Positions 1 through 8,969 are shown, numbered from the stretch's first letter. The stretch: 38,037 bases of DNA from Phaeodactylibacter luteus (GCF_007993045.1 NZ_VOOR01000050.1:1-38037); one strand, 5' to 3'. Notes: generated by a model not told the origin, from the sequence alone. Numbers and translations: made by a program.

Positions 1-512
1 TAAACTGAAATCATATAATAATCCCTATTTACTGGTTTGTAATTCAAAGTGTCTTTTGAAAAAGCAGGATAGTAAAGGGTTTTAATTAAAACTGGTTCAT
101 CAAAAAGTTTGTTTTCAACTTTTGTCGAGTTGTTGTAGTGTGAAACATTGACGAAATTATAACCATAGACTGCTTCAAAACCCGGCATAAAGTTGTTGTT
201 CCATTTATTTCCATCACCGTAATTGTCACTCCAATTAGTGTGATAAGCATTTGAACCTGTAAATGGCTTTTTAGTTTTCTTATTGTAATTTACTTTGTAA
301 ATGGGCGTCAGTCTATGTTCAGCGTTAAAGGTCAGAAGTACGTTTCTTGGTCTTGTTTCTAGGTTTAGAGAGTCCATTTTGAGCCCAACCACTTTTTGTC
401 CGCTTTCATCTTCTGAAACTTCACTTACTTGAAATCCTTTCTTTTCAATTGAATTGTCTGAACAACTTACTGTCAGAACTCCTATAAATAATATTACCAA
501 AAGTTTATTCAT
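1..512 (-). CDS. Partial secreted lipoprotein, unknown function (3' end beyond window)
   Basis: This reading frame runs from an ATG at 512 without a stop to the window edge, giving at least 170 residues. It starts with a lipoprotein signal (MNKLLVILFIGVLTVSCSD) whose lipobox VSC would make Cys17 the lipidated residue. The rest is hydrophilic and rich in Asn, Lys and Tyr. I do not recognise the family. The gene is markedly AT-rich compared with the GC-rich neighbourhood, and a GC-rich dispersed repeat lies upstream, so horizontal acquisition is plausible. The start is supported by the signal peptide beginning immediately at this Met. A periplasmic or outer-membrane location follows from the lipobox; no activity can be assigned. 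Confidence 0.75.
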   Translation of the reverse strand, partial: MNKLLVILFIGVLTVSCSDNSIEKKGFQVSEVSEDESGQKVVGLKMDSLNLETRPRNVLLTFNAEHRLTPIYKVNYNKKTKKPFTGSNAYHTNWSDNYGDGNKWNNNFMPGFEAVYGYNFVNVSHYNNSTKVENKLFDEPVLIKTLYYPAFSKDTLNYKPVNRDYYMISV

Positions 513-750
513 TTCGATTTTTTAATGTGGTACAACTCGGTAACATACGCCTTATCCCCCCAATTTGCCGTTCTTTTTTCCACTTTGCCCCAGGCTGAGC
601 CTGCCTGCTTGCAGCGCCCGGCGCGCCAAGCTACAGCCGAGGCAATGCTACAATATACAAAAAGGCCACAATGCTGCCTACTTGCCAATAGAAAAAAAAC
701 AGCCTGCCGGTAGGGCAGTGCGGCTGCCCGGTGGGGGAGTGCCCCCCCTT

Positions 751-1084
751 GGCACTGGCCTAGCGCTGCGCAGGGGTATTAGAGCTTGTTTGGATTTTAC
801 CCTTCGGGCTGCTCTTGCCAAATTTTGTCCTGCTCTTCGTTGTTCTTCGGTCACGTAGCTAAGGCTATGTTCCCTCAGAACGCCTCGATCAGGGCAAAAT
901 TTGGCTGCGTTCGCTCCAAAAGCAAAATCCGAACAAGCTCTAAGCCCGATAGGGCCGAGCGGGCAGCGAGCCCCGAAGCATAGCGGCACCTGCCGTTGGG
1001 CAGGCCCCATCCTTGCGGCAGGGGCAGGCCCCTATCCTTGCGGAGGGGGCAAGCCCATCACGCGAAGCAAGCTGGGCAGGCCCC
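751..1084 (+). repeat. Dispersed GC-rich palindromic repeat, copy 1 (interrupted)
   Basis: One of four copies in the window (others at 5626-5727, 19373-19472 and 37259-37372). The shared core begins TAGCGCTGCG(G)AGGGG, continues through GGGCCGAGCGG and ends GAGCCCCG(C)AGCATAGCG. The GCTGCGG.GGGG start can pair with the CCCCGCAGC end, so the unit is an imperfect long hairpin of the REP/BIME kind. This copy is split at 778-943 by a MITE-like element. Its right flank (about 999-1060) also holds two tandem copies of a roughly 25-bp segment containing ATCCTTGCGG. The stretch 513-750 to its left shows no gene. Confidence 0.75.
779..943. mobile_element. MITE-like element with 20-bp terminal inverted repeats
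   Basis: The ends are TTAGAGCTTGTTTGGATTTT (779-798) and its inverse complement at 924-943 with one mismatch. Inside them a second inverted pair lies at 817-830 and 892-905 (GCCAAATTTTG core). There is no coding capacity for a transposase. The element sits inside the dispersed repeat copy 1: the uninterrupted copy 4 reads GGGGTGGCAAGCCCG where this copy has GGGGTA, then the element, then GCCCG. The centre (CTCTTCGTTG, then ACGTAGC and GCTATG) resembles the centre of the element at 9124-9292. The mobilising transposase is unknown. Confidence 0.65.
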
Positions 1085-1112
1085 AAGTCTGACGGACAGC
1101 TGTTTTGCGCCC

Positions 1113-2297
1113 TTACACAAACAGCAACGCCAAAAAGCTGAGCACTGTAGCAGCGAAGCCCACCATGAATATGGTGTAGGAAATCGATAGGTAGCGGTAC
1201 TTTTTGTCCAGCACCTTGCCCAGGAAGTAGAGGTCGCGCACCATATTGCCGTACAGCAGCTCAGCGTCCTGGAAAAGCTCATCCATAGCCGCCTCGTACT
1301 CCTCAAGCTCGAGCGTAACGAAGTTGCCAAAGAAGACCAGGTTCTGCCGGGCAGCCTCCGATGCCTGCCCGCTAGGGTTGAGCCGGGTGACTTTGGGCCG
1401 GGCCGAGAGCACCGCGAAAATGAGGGACGCCAGCCCGGTGACCAGGAAGACAATGACCGGCAAGAGGATTTTGGGGTCGTTCTCCCCAATATTGCGATAA
1501 GATAGGAACGTAATCAGCACAGATACCAAAATGGCGTTCACGCTGATCATGATATTGGCTTTGTTGTCGGCAATAGCGCTGAGGTTGATGTGGTTGCGGT
1601 AGTTGGTCCGGAAGAAAGTCTGTGCCCCGCGCACCGGGATTTTCTTTTCCAGGGCAGTGTACCGCCCTTCGAGCACTTCCTCCTTTTCCTGCCGTTTTTC
1701 CACCTCGGCCCGCTGCTGATAAATGGCGTTGGCCAGGCGGGGCTGCAGCACAGCTTGCCCGTAGCGGGTATGCCATTTGGTGCGCAGCTGAGCATCGAGC
1801 CAGTATTTGGCCCAAGAGGCCTTGGTGAAAGGCTGCCCCCTAAGCAGCTCCAGCTCTAGCCTGAGCAGAGGGGAACGGGGCGGCTCGCTTAAAAAAGATA
1901 GGCTGTGGAGTGCATCCTGCAACACCCGGCCCACTGCGGTGTCCGGGGGCTCAAGCCGGAGCGCGCGCTGCAGTGCATGCAGTATTCCCTTTTGTGCTTC
2001 TTCCGGGCACTTCATGTGCTCGAGGAACTGCCGGGCGAGCTTCACCGCGTAAGGGGCCGGGGCTTCGTAGTCGAAAGTATGCCCGATAGGGTAGAACAAA
2101 GCTGCCAACATAGCCTGCTCCGCCACCTCGGGCGCAAGCCCCTCTTCTGCGCACAGCCTGCCGCACTCCGACAGCAGCTCCTCCGAGAGTGCGTAATTGT
2201 GGAAGGTCAGCCGGGTATCCTGCTTTTGGCCGTACAGCCGCAGCACATACTGCTGCCCTTGCGCAATGAGCCGGGAATGTGGTTCTGCCTGTACCAT
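1113..2297 (-). CDS. PycTM (Pycsar effector family, DUF5706) membrane protein with degenerate HD domain
   Basis: A 394-residue protein. Residues about 10-190 align by eye with the HD-phosphohydrolase module that precedes PycTM in many Bacteroidota proteins (LTFHNYALSEEL, later WHTRYGQAVL). The expected FHDTGY-type HD motif is replaced by FYPIGH (68-73), and the following Asp pair of the usual CDAD-type motif is absent, so phosphohydrolase activity is probably lost. Residues about 229-394 carry the PycTM signature RTNYRNHINLSAIADNKAN and three hydrophobic segments (about 250-267, 278-297, 373-394). PycTM is known as the membrane-disrupting effector of Pycsar antiphage systems triggered by cCMP or cUMP. 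No pyrimidine cyclase is visible nearby, so the defence role is inference; many HD-PycTM proteins are orphan. The ATG at 2297 was chosen because it matches the expected family start; an upstream in-frame extension to 2495 looks non-coding. Confidence 0.82.
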   Translation of the reverse strand: MVQAEPHSRLIAQGQQYVLRLYGQKQDTRLTFHNYALSEELLSECGRLCAEEGLAPEVAEQAMLAALFYPIGHTFDYEAPAPYAVKLARQFLEHMKCPEEAQKGILHALQRALRLEPPDTAVGRVLQDALHSLSFLSEPPRSPLLRLELELLRGQPFTKASWAKYWLDAQLRTKWHTRYGQAVLQPRLANAIYQQRAEVEKRQEKEEVLEGRYTALEKKIPVRGAQTFFRTNYRNHINLSAIADNKANIMISVNAILVSVLITFLSYRNIGENDPKILLPVIVFLVTGLASLIFAVLSARPKVTRLNPSGQASEAARQNLVFFGNFVTLELEEYEAAMDELFQDAELLYGNMVRDLYFLGKVLDKKYRYLSISYTIFMVGFAATVLSFLALLFV

Positions 2298-2422
2298 GCG
2301 GGGTTGCTGCTTTTGGTTCAAGTGCCAAGATAGTGAAGTTGGCGTACATATGTGCGGCCGGCCTGTGGAAGTATGGCAGCTGACAATACCCCCTGATTTT
2401 TCAGTGCGGCCCCAAGGCAATC

Positions 2423-2452
2423 TTTGCCAAAGGTATTTTTTCGGTATCTTTG
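2423..2452 (+). promoter_or_regulatory. Bacteroidota-type promoter upstream of the 2648 lipoprotein gene
   Basis: TTTG at 2423-2426, an 18-base spacer and TATCTTTG at 2445-2452 match the Bacteroidota housekeeping sigma consensus TTTG-N19-21-TAnnTTTG, apart from a spacer one base short. It faces the 2648 gene and would leave a leader of about 190 bases. It lies in the divergent region 2298-2647, in which I see no other gene. Confidence 0.55.
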
Positions 2453-2647
2453 TGCCCGAAGCGAGCCTCAAGCGCTTCAGTATGCTCCGCATCAACTATC
2501 AAAAAACGGGAAAGCAACGGCCCCGGGCCGCCCGCCCTGAATAATAATCCACCTGCCTCAGGAGTTATCTGTACGTTTTGCTGCCCGTAGCAGCTGTAAA
2601 GCCCCTATGGCACAATCACAACCCACTCGCTTGTAAAAGAAAAGGAA

Positions 2648-4198
2648 ATGATGAAATACGGCCTGCTTATACTGCCTTTGGTGCTGCTGCTTGCCAGCTG
2701 CCAATCTTTCGATGATTTTGAAGATACCTCGGGCGCGGTTTATGATGCCGACTATGCCCTGCCCATAGCCAATTCTAGGCTGACCATCCGCGATGCCCTG
2801 AAAAATGCCAGCGACTTGTCTACCCTCCGGATAGACGAAGAGGGGGTGATCCACTTTGAGTATTTCGGCGATGTCATCACCCAAAATAGCGATACCCTCT
2901 TCGAGCGTATCAACGAGTCCCTGAGCGGGCAGTTGGTCCCCTTGCTGGCCAACCGCTTTGGGCTGCCCTTGGCTACCGCACAGGGCACCTCCTTCGACCG
3001 CCTGATCTTCAAGTCCGGCCAGCTCTCCTGGGGCTTTCAGAACCCCCACCCGGAGCCCGTCACTGTCACCCTCCGCCTGCCAGACGTGTACAAAGATGGG
3101 CAGCCGCTTGAGCTCACCGGCCAGGCGCCCGGGTACAATGGAGGTAGCAACCTGCCCTTCTACAATACCCTGCTCAACCCTAAAGACCTTTCTGGTTATG
3201 AAGTGCTGCCGGCTGCCGGTACCGACTCCATCTACGTAGAATATGAGCTGATACGCGAAGGCGTCGGCCCAGATTCGGTCGCCTTCGGCGGCCTGACCAT
3301 CTCCAACCTCGCCTTCTCCTATATGGAAGGCTACTTCGGGCAGGAAGAGCAGAAAGGAGGCCGGGATACCATCATCATTGATTTTTTCGACAACTGGGTG
3401 AACGGGGATATCTATTTTGCAGACCCTACCGTCACCTTCCGCATCGAAAACTCCTTCGGCATACCCACCCGCTCCCGGGTCAACCTCTTTAATGTCTTCA
3501 CTGTAAGGGGGGATATCCTTCCTCTGGAAGGGGAGCTCATAGACAATGGCATCGACTTCCAGTACCCTGGATTGGACGAAGCGGGGCAGACGGTTGTGGC
3601 CGACTATGTCTTCAACAAAGACAATTCTAATATCGACGTGATCCTCGGCGCTGGCCCTCTGGCCATCGACTACGACGTGGACGCCCTGACTCACCCCGAC
3701 GGCAATACGGACATCAGGGGGTTCCTCACCGACAGCAGCTACTACAAAGTGGATATAGAAGTGGACCTCCCGCTGTACGGCAGTGCTGTCAGTTTCCTCG
3801 CCCGCGATACTTTCGAGCTGGGGCTGGGCGACTTGGGCGATGGCGCGTATGCGGCCGAGTTTAAGCTCGTTTCCGAAAATGAGCTGCCCCTCAAGGTGGC
3901 CCTGCAGGGCTATTTCCTAGACGAGGCCGGGCAGGTGCTCGATTCGCTCTTTGCACAAGAGCAGCTCGTGATCGATGGCGCAGCCGCTGACGAAGACGGG
4001 GTTTCCACGGAAACGGCCGTGCAGACCACTTTCATCGGTTTCCCGGAGGGCCGGTTCAGCCGCATCAAGCCTACAAGCCGCATTATCATCGTGGCCAGCT
4101 TTACCACTACCGGCGACGGCGCGCAGCAGGTGAAATTGTTGGCCGACCAAGGGGTGGACATCAAGCTCGGCGCAATTCTTAGCCGGCGCAATCCCTAG
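2648..4198 (+). CDS. Surface-type lipoprotein, unknown function
   Basis: A 516-residue protein with a clear lipoprotein signal (MMKYGLLILPLVLLLASC). The residues after the lipidated Cys are QSFDDFED, an acidic stretch like the lipoprotein export signals that send Bacteroidota lipoproteins to the cell surface; surface exposure is therefore inference. The mature part is rich in beta-type sequence and Asp/Gly, with no motif I recognise. Two adjacent ATGs (2648, 2651) are possible starts. The barrel gene at 4259 follows 60 bases downstream on the same strand, so the two are probably co-transcribed and may act together at the outer membrane. Confidence 0.8.
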   Translation: MMKYGLLILPLVLLLASCQSFDDFEDTSGAVYDADYALPIANSRLTIRDALKNASDLSTLRIDEEGVIHFEYFGDVITQNSDTLFERINESLSGQLVPLLANRFGLPLATAQGTSFDRLIFKSGQLSWGFQNPHPEPVTVTLRLPDVYKDGQPLELTGQAPGYNGGSNLPFYNTLLNPKDLSGYEVLPAAGTDSIYVEYELIREGVGPDSVAFGGLTISNLAFSYMEGYFGQEEQKGGRDTIIIDFFDNWVNGDIYFADPTVTFRIENSFGIPTRSRVNLFNVFTVRGDILPLEGELIDNGIDFQYPGLDEAGQTVVADYVFNKDNSNIDVILGAGPLAIDYDVDALTHPDGNTDIRGFLTDSSYYKVDIEVDLPLYGSAVSFLARDTFELGLGDLGDGAYAAEFKLVSENELPLKVALQGYFLDEAGQVLDSLFAQEQLVIDGAAADEDGVSTETAVQTTFIGFPEGRFSRIKPTSRIIIVASFTTTGDGAQQVKLLADQGVDIKLGAILSRRNP

Positions 4199-4258
4199 GC
4201 CTGCCCCTTGAAAACACTTTATCGAGCTTTGCGGGGCTGGCCCGCACAAAACCGACTT

Positions 4259-5617
4259 ATGAAAAAAGTACTCTTTTTCTTGTTTGCCACCCTAGCCAAT
4301 GTCGCCCTGCTTGCTCAACAAGACCTCAGCACGCACTTCATGAGGCACACCTGGCAAGCCCACCGCACCAACCCCGCCCTCTACCCCGACTACGGCGTGA
4401 GCATTGGGCTGCCCGGCGTCTACAATAGCCTTTGGATAGAAAACCTTACCTATAATACCCTCTTCACTACCGATGCCAACGGACAGCAGGTCATTGACAT
4501 CAACAGCAGCATAGCCGCTTTGGAGGGTCAAAACCGCATACGCGAACAGCTTGACCTGGAGACGCTAAGCCTGGGGCTCCGCCTAGGGCCCGTAGGGCTC
4601 AGCTTTGCCCATGCCTTCCGTTTCAACGCCTACCTGGATTACCCCAAGGCCCTCCCTCAGCTCATCTGGCAGGGCAATGCACAGTTCATTGGGCAGGAAG
4701 TCAGCTTCGGCCCACAGACAGACATCTACGCCTACCAAGAATTTGCCGTAGGCGCCATGGTCGATCTCGCCAAGTGGGTACAGGTCGGCGGCCGGGTCAA
4801 GTTCTTGTCTGGCGCAGGAAGTGTCAGCACAGCCAATAGCGGCCTCCGGCTGCGGACCGACGACGAGATCTATGCGCTTACCCTTGATGCCGACTTCCGG
4901 CTCAATACCGCTGCTTCCATCAATTACAACGGCTTTGATGATGTCCGCGCCAATTTCGACTTTGCCAGCTTCTCCCTCGATCAGCTGACGACGGGCAACA
5001 ACGGCTTCGCTTTTGACATCGGCGCCCGCATCGATCTAGGCAAGCTCGATCTCTCTGCCAGCCTCTTGGATATTGGGCAGATCACTTGGGACGAAGACGT
5101 CAGCAACTACAGCTTGAACGGCGTTTACGAATACGAAGGGTTAGACCTTGCACAGGGCATTTTTGAGGACAGCACCAGCTTTGGGTCGGTGCTCGACACC
5201 CTAAAGCAGATCTACGAGGTGAAGGAGACGCAGGAGAGCTACGAAATGGCACTGCCCCGCCGCATGTACCTCAGCGCCACCCTCCAACTGCGCGAAAACT
5301 GGACCGTCGGCGGGCTCTTTTACAGCGAGCGCTACCGTGGGCAGACCTTCACAGCAGCAGCCCTTTCCACCAACCTGCAAGTCCTCAGCATGCTCAATGT
5401 CGGCGCCCTGTTCGCCTACCGGGACCGCCGGTTCGACAACCTTGGGCTCAACGCCACCTTCAAGCTAGGGCCGGTACAGCTCATGGCCGCAACCGACAAC
5501 ATCCTCACCGTCTTTCAGCCCAAAGACAGCAACAGCTCAAGCCTTAGGATCGGGCTCAACCTGCTGTTCAACCGGATAGACCCGCCCGCTACCGATGCTG
5601 GCCCAAAATGGTTTTAA
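4259..5617 (+). CDS. Outer-membrane beta-barrel protein, DUF5723-like
   Basis: A 452-residue protein with a signal peptide (MKKVLFFLFATLANVALLAQ). It begins with a NPALYPDYGVSIGLPGVYNS stretch, like the opening of DUF5723-family proteins, and continues with alternating hydrophobic/polar strands typical of an outer-membrane barrel (GLRLGPVGLSFAHAF, AVGAMVDLAKWVQVGG, LDLSASLLDIGQITW), ending in a barrel-like strand (SSLRIGLNLLFNRI). The function of the family is unknown. The ATG at 4259 is preferred over a TTG at 4208 because it starts the signal peptide exactly. It is probably in an operon with the lipoprotein gene at 2648. Family assignment is from memory of motif pattern, not a search. Confidence 0.75.
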   Translation: MKKVLFFLFATLANVALLAQQDLSTHFMRHTWQAHRTNPALYPDYGVSIGLPGVYNSLWIENLTYNTLFTTDANGQQVIDINSSIAALEGQNRIREQLDLETLSLGLRLGPVGLSFAHAFRFNAYLDYPKALPQLIWQGNAQFIGQEVSFGPQTDIYAYQEFAVGAMVDLAKWVQVGGRVKFLSGAGSVSTANSGLRLRTDDEIYALTLDADFRLNTAASINYNGFDDVRANFDFASFSLDQLTTGNNGFAFDIGARIDLGKLDLSASLLDIGQITWDEDVSNYSLNGVYEYEGLDLAQGIFEDSTSFGSVLDTLKQIYEVKETQESYEMALPRRMYLSATLQLRENWTVGGLFYSERYRGQTFTAAALSTNLQVLSMLNVGALFAYRDRRFDNLGLNATFKLGPVQLMAATDNILTVFQPKDSNSSSLRIGLNLLFNRIDPPATDAGPKWF

Positions 5618-5625
5618 GCGCTGTG

Positions 5626-5727
5626 GGGCCTACCCCCGCCTGAAGGCGGGGGTCGCTATGCTGCGGGGCTCGCTATCCGCTCGGCCCTGCGGGCTTGGCA
5701 CCCCTCCGCAGCGCTAGTCCTGCACTG
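5626..5727 (-). repeat. Dispersed GC-rich palindromic repeat, copy 2
   Basis: Reverse-oriented copy of the repeat described at 751-1084, sitting between the convergent genes ending at 5617 and 5853. Its outer flank contains a perfect 9-bp hairpin ACCCCCGCC-tgaa-GGCGGGGGT (5632-5653) just 3' of the barrel gene, which could fold in the mRNA and protect or terminate it. Confidence 0.75.
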
Positions 5728-5788
5728 ACCTAGCCTGGCCCAGACAAAAGCCAGGTGCTGCTGTCAGAGCCCGCTCAGCCGGATAGCA

Positions 5789-5824
5789 AAAAGCTGGCCT
5801 ACAACTTTGTGCAGGCCAGCTTTT
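5789..5824. terminator. Bidirectional terminator between convergent genes
   Basis: A perfect 12-bp inverted repeat AAAAGCTGGCCT / AGGCCAGCTTTT encloses a 12-base loop. The stem ends in A-tract and T-tract on opposite sides, so it can terminate transcription from both the barrel gene (plus strand) and the 5853-8969 gene (minus strand). Confidence 0.8.
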
Positions 5825-5852
5825 GCAGCTTTCCCCGGCCCCTTGTTGCGCC

Positions 5853-8800
5853 CTACCAGGCAGGGATGATATTGAGGCCAAAAGTGCCTTTGGCTTCCCG
5901 CTGCAGCGGAAAGGCGTAGTAAGGCTCGAGCACCATAGCCCCAAAGAGGTTGACCCGCATCGCAACTCCGGTGCTGATGATGGGCGCTGCCCCAAGCTGA
6001 TCGATCAGGGGCTCGCCAGAAGGGCCTTTCAATACATTGCCCTCTGCATCCCTGCGGTAAGTTGGCCCGCCGAGCTGACTGAAGTCGTTCCAGGCAACAC
6101 CTGCATCGGCAAACAGCGTCAGCTCCGAAAGAAAAAGCCCCGATTTGATGAGCGCAAGGCGCTCCGGCCCCGTAAACGGGATGCGCACCTCAAAGTTGGC
6201 CACGGCCATCTTGCTGCCGAACAGCTCTTCCACGCTCCGCCCGTTTTCCGATAGGATGGCCCCTGCCCCATTGGTGTTGTAGCCGCGCACAAACCAAGAG
6301 CTGCCTACGAAGAAAGGGTAGATCTCATCGCTCCCCTCACCGTAGCGGCCCAGGTGGATGCCCCGGAATGCCAGGCCAAATTTCCCGAAATACTTATAAC
6401 GGCGGTAATCAACCGTGGCAAGGTAATAGTCGAACTCACCGAAGTAGCGGTCCGCGCCAAGGCGGAACCGCTGCCCGTCCAAAGGGCCGACCAAGCCCGA
6501 TACGGTATTGTCGCCTACCAGGGCAAGGCCGGTGTTCCAAAGGTTGAACCCTGCCCCGCTGCCCAGTTTTTCCCGCTCCTGGCCCAGCTGCCGGCCAACG
6601 AAAAAGCCATCGGTCTCATAGTAGTTGGTATACTGATCAAGGCGGGAGCTGTACCGGGCATAGGAGGCGGCCCCCTCTACCCGCAGCGTGGCAGAAAAGG
6701 GGTAAGCGGCAAATATGGTGGCTTTGTCTTCGAAGATGCGCTGCACGAGGAAGGTATCAGCATAGACAGGGATGGCCATGTCTTCACCTATCTCATAGCT
6801 GCCTAGGCCGCCGCCGCGGTAGGCAAAGCTCCGGAAGGGCAGATGGGAAAAGGAGGCGCCCCAATTGAGCTGATGCTTCCGGTTGAGGTAAGCTACAGCA
6901 CCGCCGAAGTCGGTAAGCTCTCCATTGAGCGCCAGGCTGCTGTAGAGCTGATTGTCGCCCAGGATATCCGCAAAGAGCATATCCACCCCGCCGGCCAGGC
7001 CCGATTGAGTGCCAAAGGTGTGGCTAGCGCCTATGCCTACCCCGGCGCTGCCGCCCACGTAGTCCAGCTTGAACTGCGGCCTATAGGGCACCGTCGAAAA
7101 GGCGCTGTCGGGAAGGCCGGCCGCTGGGCTGAGCTGTTGCAAAATGTGGTCGACATGGGCCGTAGCTTGTTTGTTGAACTTGGGCAGGGTTGCTGCGGTG
7201 AAGTCGACCGCATCAGGCTCGACCTCCCGGCTGAGGAAATCCTCAGGGCGGGCACGGTAGATGCGGTACCCGTTTTGCGAAAAGTAGGTGTACAGCACCC
7301 GGCCCCTCCGCTTTGCAATGCTGATGGCCGGCGCGTAATGCGTAATCCCGCTGATGCCAGTGACGAGGTCTGTCAGCTGATAAACCTTCCCGTTGTCAGG
7401 TTGGTAGCGGTAGAGGTTGCGGAAGCCGTCCCGGTTGGAGAGGAAGAGGATATGCCCGGCGGTATCATAGACCGGGTTGAGGTTGTCAGCGCCTGAGAAA
7501 AGGCCGAGGTCTTCCTGCAGCCTGCTGGCCAAGTCGAGCTCTGCCAGGTTGAAAGCCCATTTGCCATTGGTGCGCCCCCGTTGGCGCGAAAGGCGGTCAG
7601 AAGAGAAAACCAGCCGGCTGCCATCTGCCGACCATTTGGGGTGGAGCTCAGAATAGGCATCGTCGGTGAGCTGTTCGAGCTTCCCATTGCGCAGGTTGAT
7701 GAGGAAGAGGTCGGGCTGCCCTTCCACCAGGCCGGCCACTACAATTTCTTTCCCATTGGGCGACCAGTCGGGGTTGCTAAAGCTTTCCAGCCCTTCCGGC
7801 TTGATCTCCCGCACGGTTTTGCCAGATGCTGCATCAATGATCAAGAGGATGTTGCGCCCTTTGCTGAAAGCCACATGAGCAAACTGCTTGCTGTCAGGCG
7901 ACCAGGTGCCAGAAGACTCGATGTAGTTGAAGTCGTCTATATGAGCTGACTTTCGGCTGCTGCCCACCTTCCGGAGGATTTCACCGGTCCGGGCGTCAGC
8001 CAGGAATAAATCTACAGAGAAGAGGTCCTTTTCTGATAAGAAGATGACATACCGGCCATTGGGGCTGATTTCTGGCGCAATGTTGATCTGCCCGGCAGTC
8101 TCTTCAGTGAGTAAGGGCTTGCCCACGGTACGGTTTGCGGTCAGGGCCGTATCGAAAGTGGCACCGAAGTGGCGCTTTACGCCGCTCACCCAAAGCGCTG
8201 ACAGGTTATCTTTGGACATGCCCAGCACTTGTTGGCAAGCCTGTTCGAACCCGCTTTTGGCCACGCTGGTGAAGAAGGGCTCAATGATCTCGTCCCCTTT
8301 CAGCCCGGTCAGGAAAGCCCAAAAAACCTGTCCATAGCGGTAGGGGAAATACTTGGGGTTGTTGAGGTCATCCAGGGAAGGGACATCATCGTTGAGCACG
8401 GCGTCGCGCATCCACATGGCCGTATGGGCATCTACTCGCCCGATCGACATATACTCGGCCATGCCCTCTACCATCCAAAGCGGGAGGTTCCTGAGGCTAG
8501 AGAGGTTGGTCGAATCGCTGCCATTGAGGATCATGTTGTACTGGAAAGCATGCACGAGCTCATGCCCGAGCACGTGGTGGGTTTGCTGATGAGAGGGCGC
8601 AAAGGGCATGATCACCCGGTTTTTGAGCGCTTCGGTCACCCCTCCGGTGCCTACGCCGATACTGCCTGAGATGGCATTGGTCTGCTGGAAATCCGCGTGG
8701 TCGTTGTAGAGGATGAAAGGGTTTCGGTTGTGGATGGTATCCTTCAGTATGTATTGATGGGCGCGGTACCATTGTTCTGCTTCCTGCGCGAATGCTTTCA

Positions 8801-8969
8801 GCCGTTCGGGGTTGTCGAGGTAATGGTAAAAGTCGAAATGAGGGGATTGGAGCACCTCAAAGTCAAAGGTTTCGTAATGAGCTTTGTTGCGCCCAAAGTA
8901 TTGTGCCCGCAGGGGAAGTGCGATAAGCAGGATGCCCAATGCAGCCAAGGGGATGAGGACGTTTTTCAT
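5853..8969 (-). CDS. Outer-membrane protein: HExxH peptidase, TolB-like propeller and Omp85-type barrel
   Basis: A 1038-residue protein with a signal peptide (residues 1-22). Residues about 30-260 form a peptidase-MA-like (gluzincin) domain with HELVH at 136-140 and a downstream WMVEGMAEY (165-173), whose Glu fits the third zinc ligand. Residues about 285-570 contain repeated propeller blades of the TolB/PD40 type (ISPNGRYVIF, WSPDSKQFAHV, WSPNGKEIVV, WSADGSRLVF). From about 640 to the C-terminus the sequence is that of an outer-membrane barrel of the bacterial surface antigen (D15/Omp85) type, with a GRYGEGSDEIYPFF..SSWFVRGYN segment split by a few residues and LTLFADAGVAW near the end. The likely role is proteolysis or protein handling at the outer membrane; the substrate is unknown. 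The ATG at 8969 begins the signal peptide; an upstream TTG start is less likely. The zinc ligands look intact. Confidence 0.82.
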   Translation of the reverse strand: MKNVLIPLAALGILLIALPLRAQYFGRNKAHYETFDFEVLQSPHFDFYHYLDNPERLKAFAQEAEQWYRAHQYILKDTIHNRNPFILYNDHADFQQTNAISGSIGVGTGGVTEALKNRVIMPFAPSHQQTHHVLGHELVHAFQYNMILNGSDSTNLSSLRNLPLWMVEGMAEYMSIGRVDAHTAMWMRDAVLNDDVPSLDDLNNPKYFPYRYGQVFWAFLTGLKGDEIIEPFFTSVAKSGFEQACQQVLGMSKDNLSALWVSGVKRHFGATFDTALTANRTVGKPLLTEETAGQINIAPEISPNGRYVIFLSEKDLFSVDLFLADARTGEILRKVGSSRKSAHIDDFNYIESSGTWSPDSKQFAHVAFSKGRNILLIIDAASGKTVREIKPEGLESFSNPDWSPNGKEIVVAGLVEGQPDLFLINLRNGKLEQLTDDAYSELHPKWSADGSRLVFSSDRLSRQRGRTNGKWAFNLAELDLASRLQEDLGLFSGADNLNPVYDTAGHILFLSNRDGFRNLYRYQPDNGKVYQLTDLVTGISGITHYAPAISIAKRRGRVLYTYFSQNGYRIYRARPEDFLSREVEPDAVDFTAATLPKFNKQATAHVDHILQQLSPAAGLPDSAFSTVPYRPQFKLDYVGGSAGVGIGASHTFGTQSGLAGGVDMLFADILGDNQLYSSLALNGELTDFGGAVAYLNRKHQLNWGASFSHLPFRSFAYRGGGLGSYEIGEDMAIPVYADTFLVQRIFEDKATIFAAYPFSATLRVEGAASYARYSSRLDQYTNYYETDGFFVGRQLGQEREKLGSGAGFNLWNTGLALVGDNTVSGLVGPLDGQRFRLGADRYFGEFDYYLATVDYRRYKYFGKFGLAFRGIHLGRYGEGSDEIYPFFVGSSWFVRGYNTNGAGAILSENGRSVEELFGSKMAVANFEVRIPFTGPERLALIKSGLFLSELTLFADAGVAWNDFSQLGGPTYRRDAEGNVLKGPSGEPLIDQLGAAPIISTGVAMRVNLFGAMVLEPYYAFPLQREAKGTFGLNIIPAW

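Noticed and set aside
1113-2647. Complete Pycsar operon
   Set aside because: No pyrimidine cyclase is found on either side; only the effector-type protein is present.
2558-3694. A 378-residue minus-strand frame
   Set aside because: It is the antisense shadow of the lipoprotein gene at 2648, which has a signal sequence and promoter.
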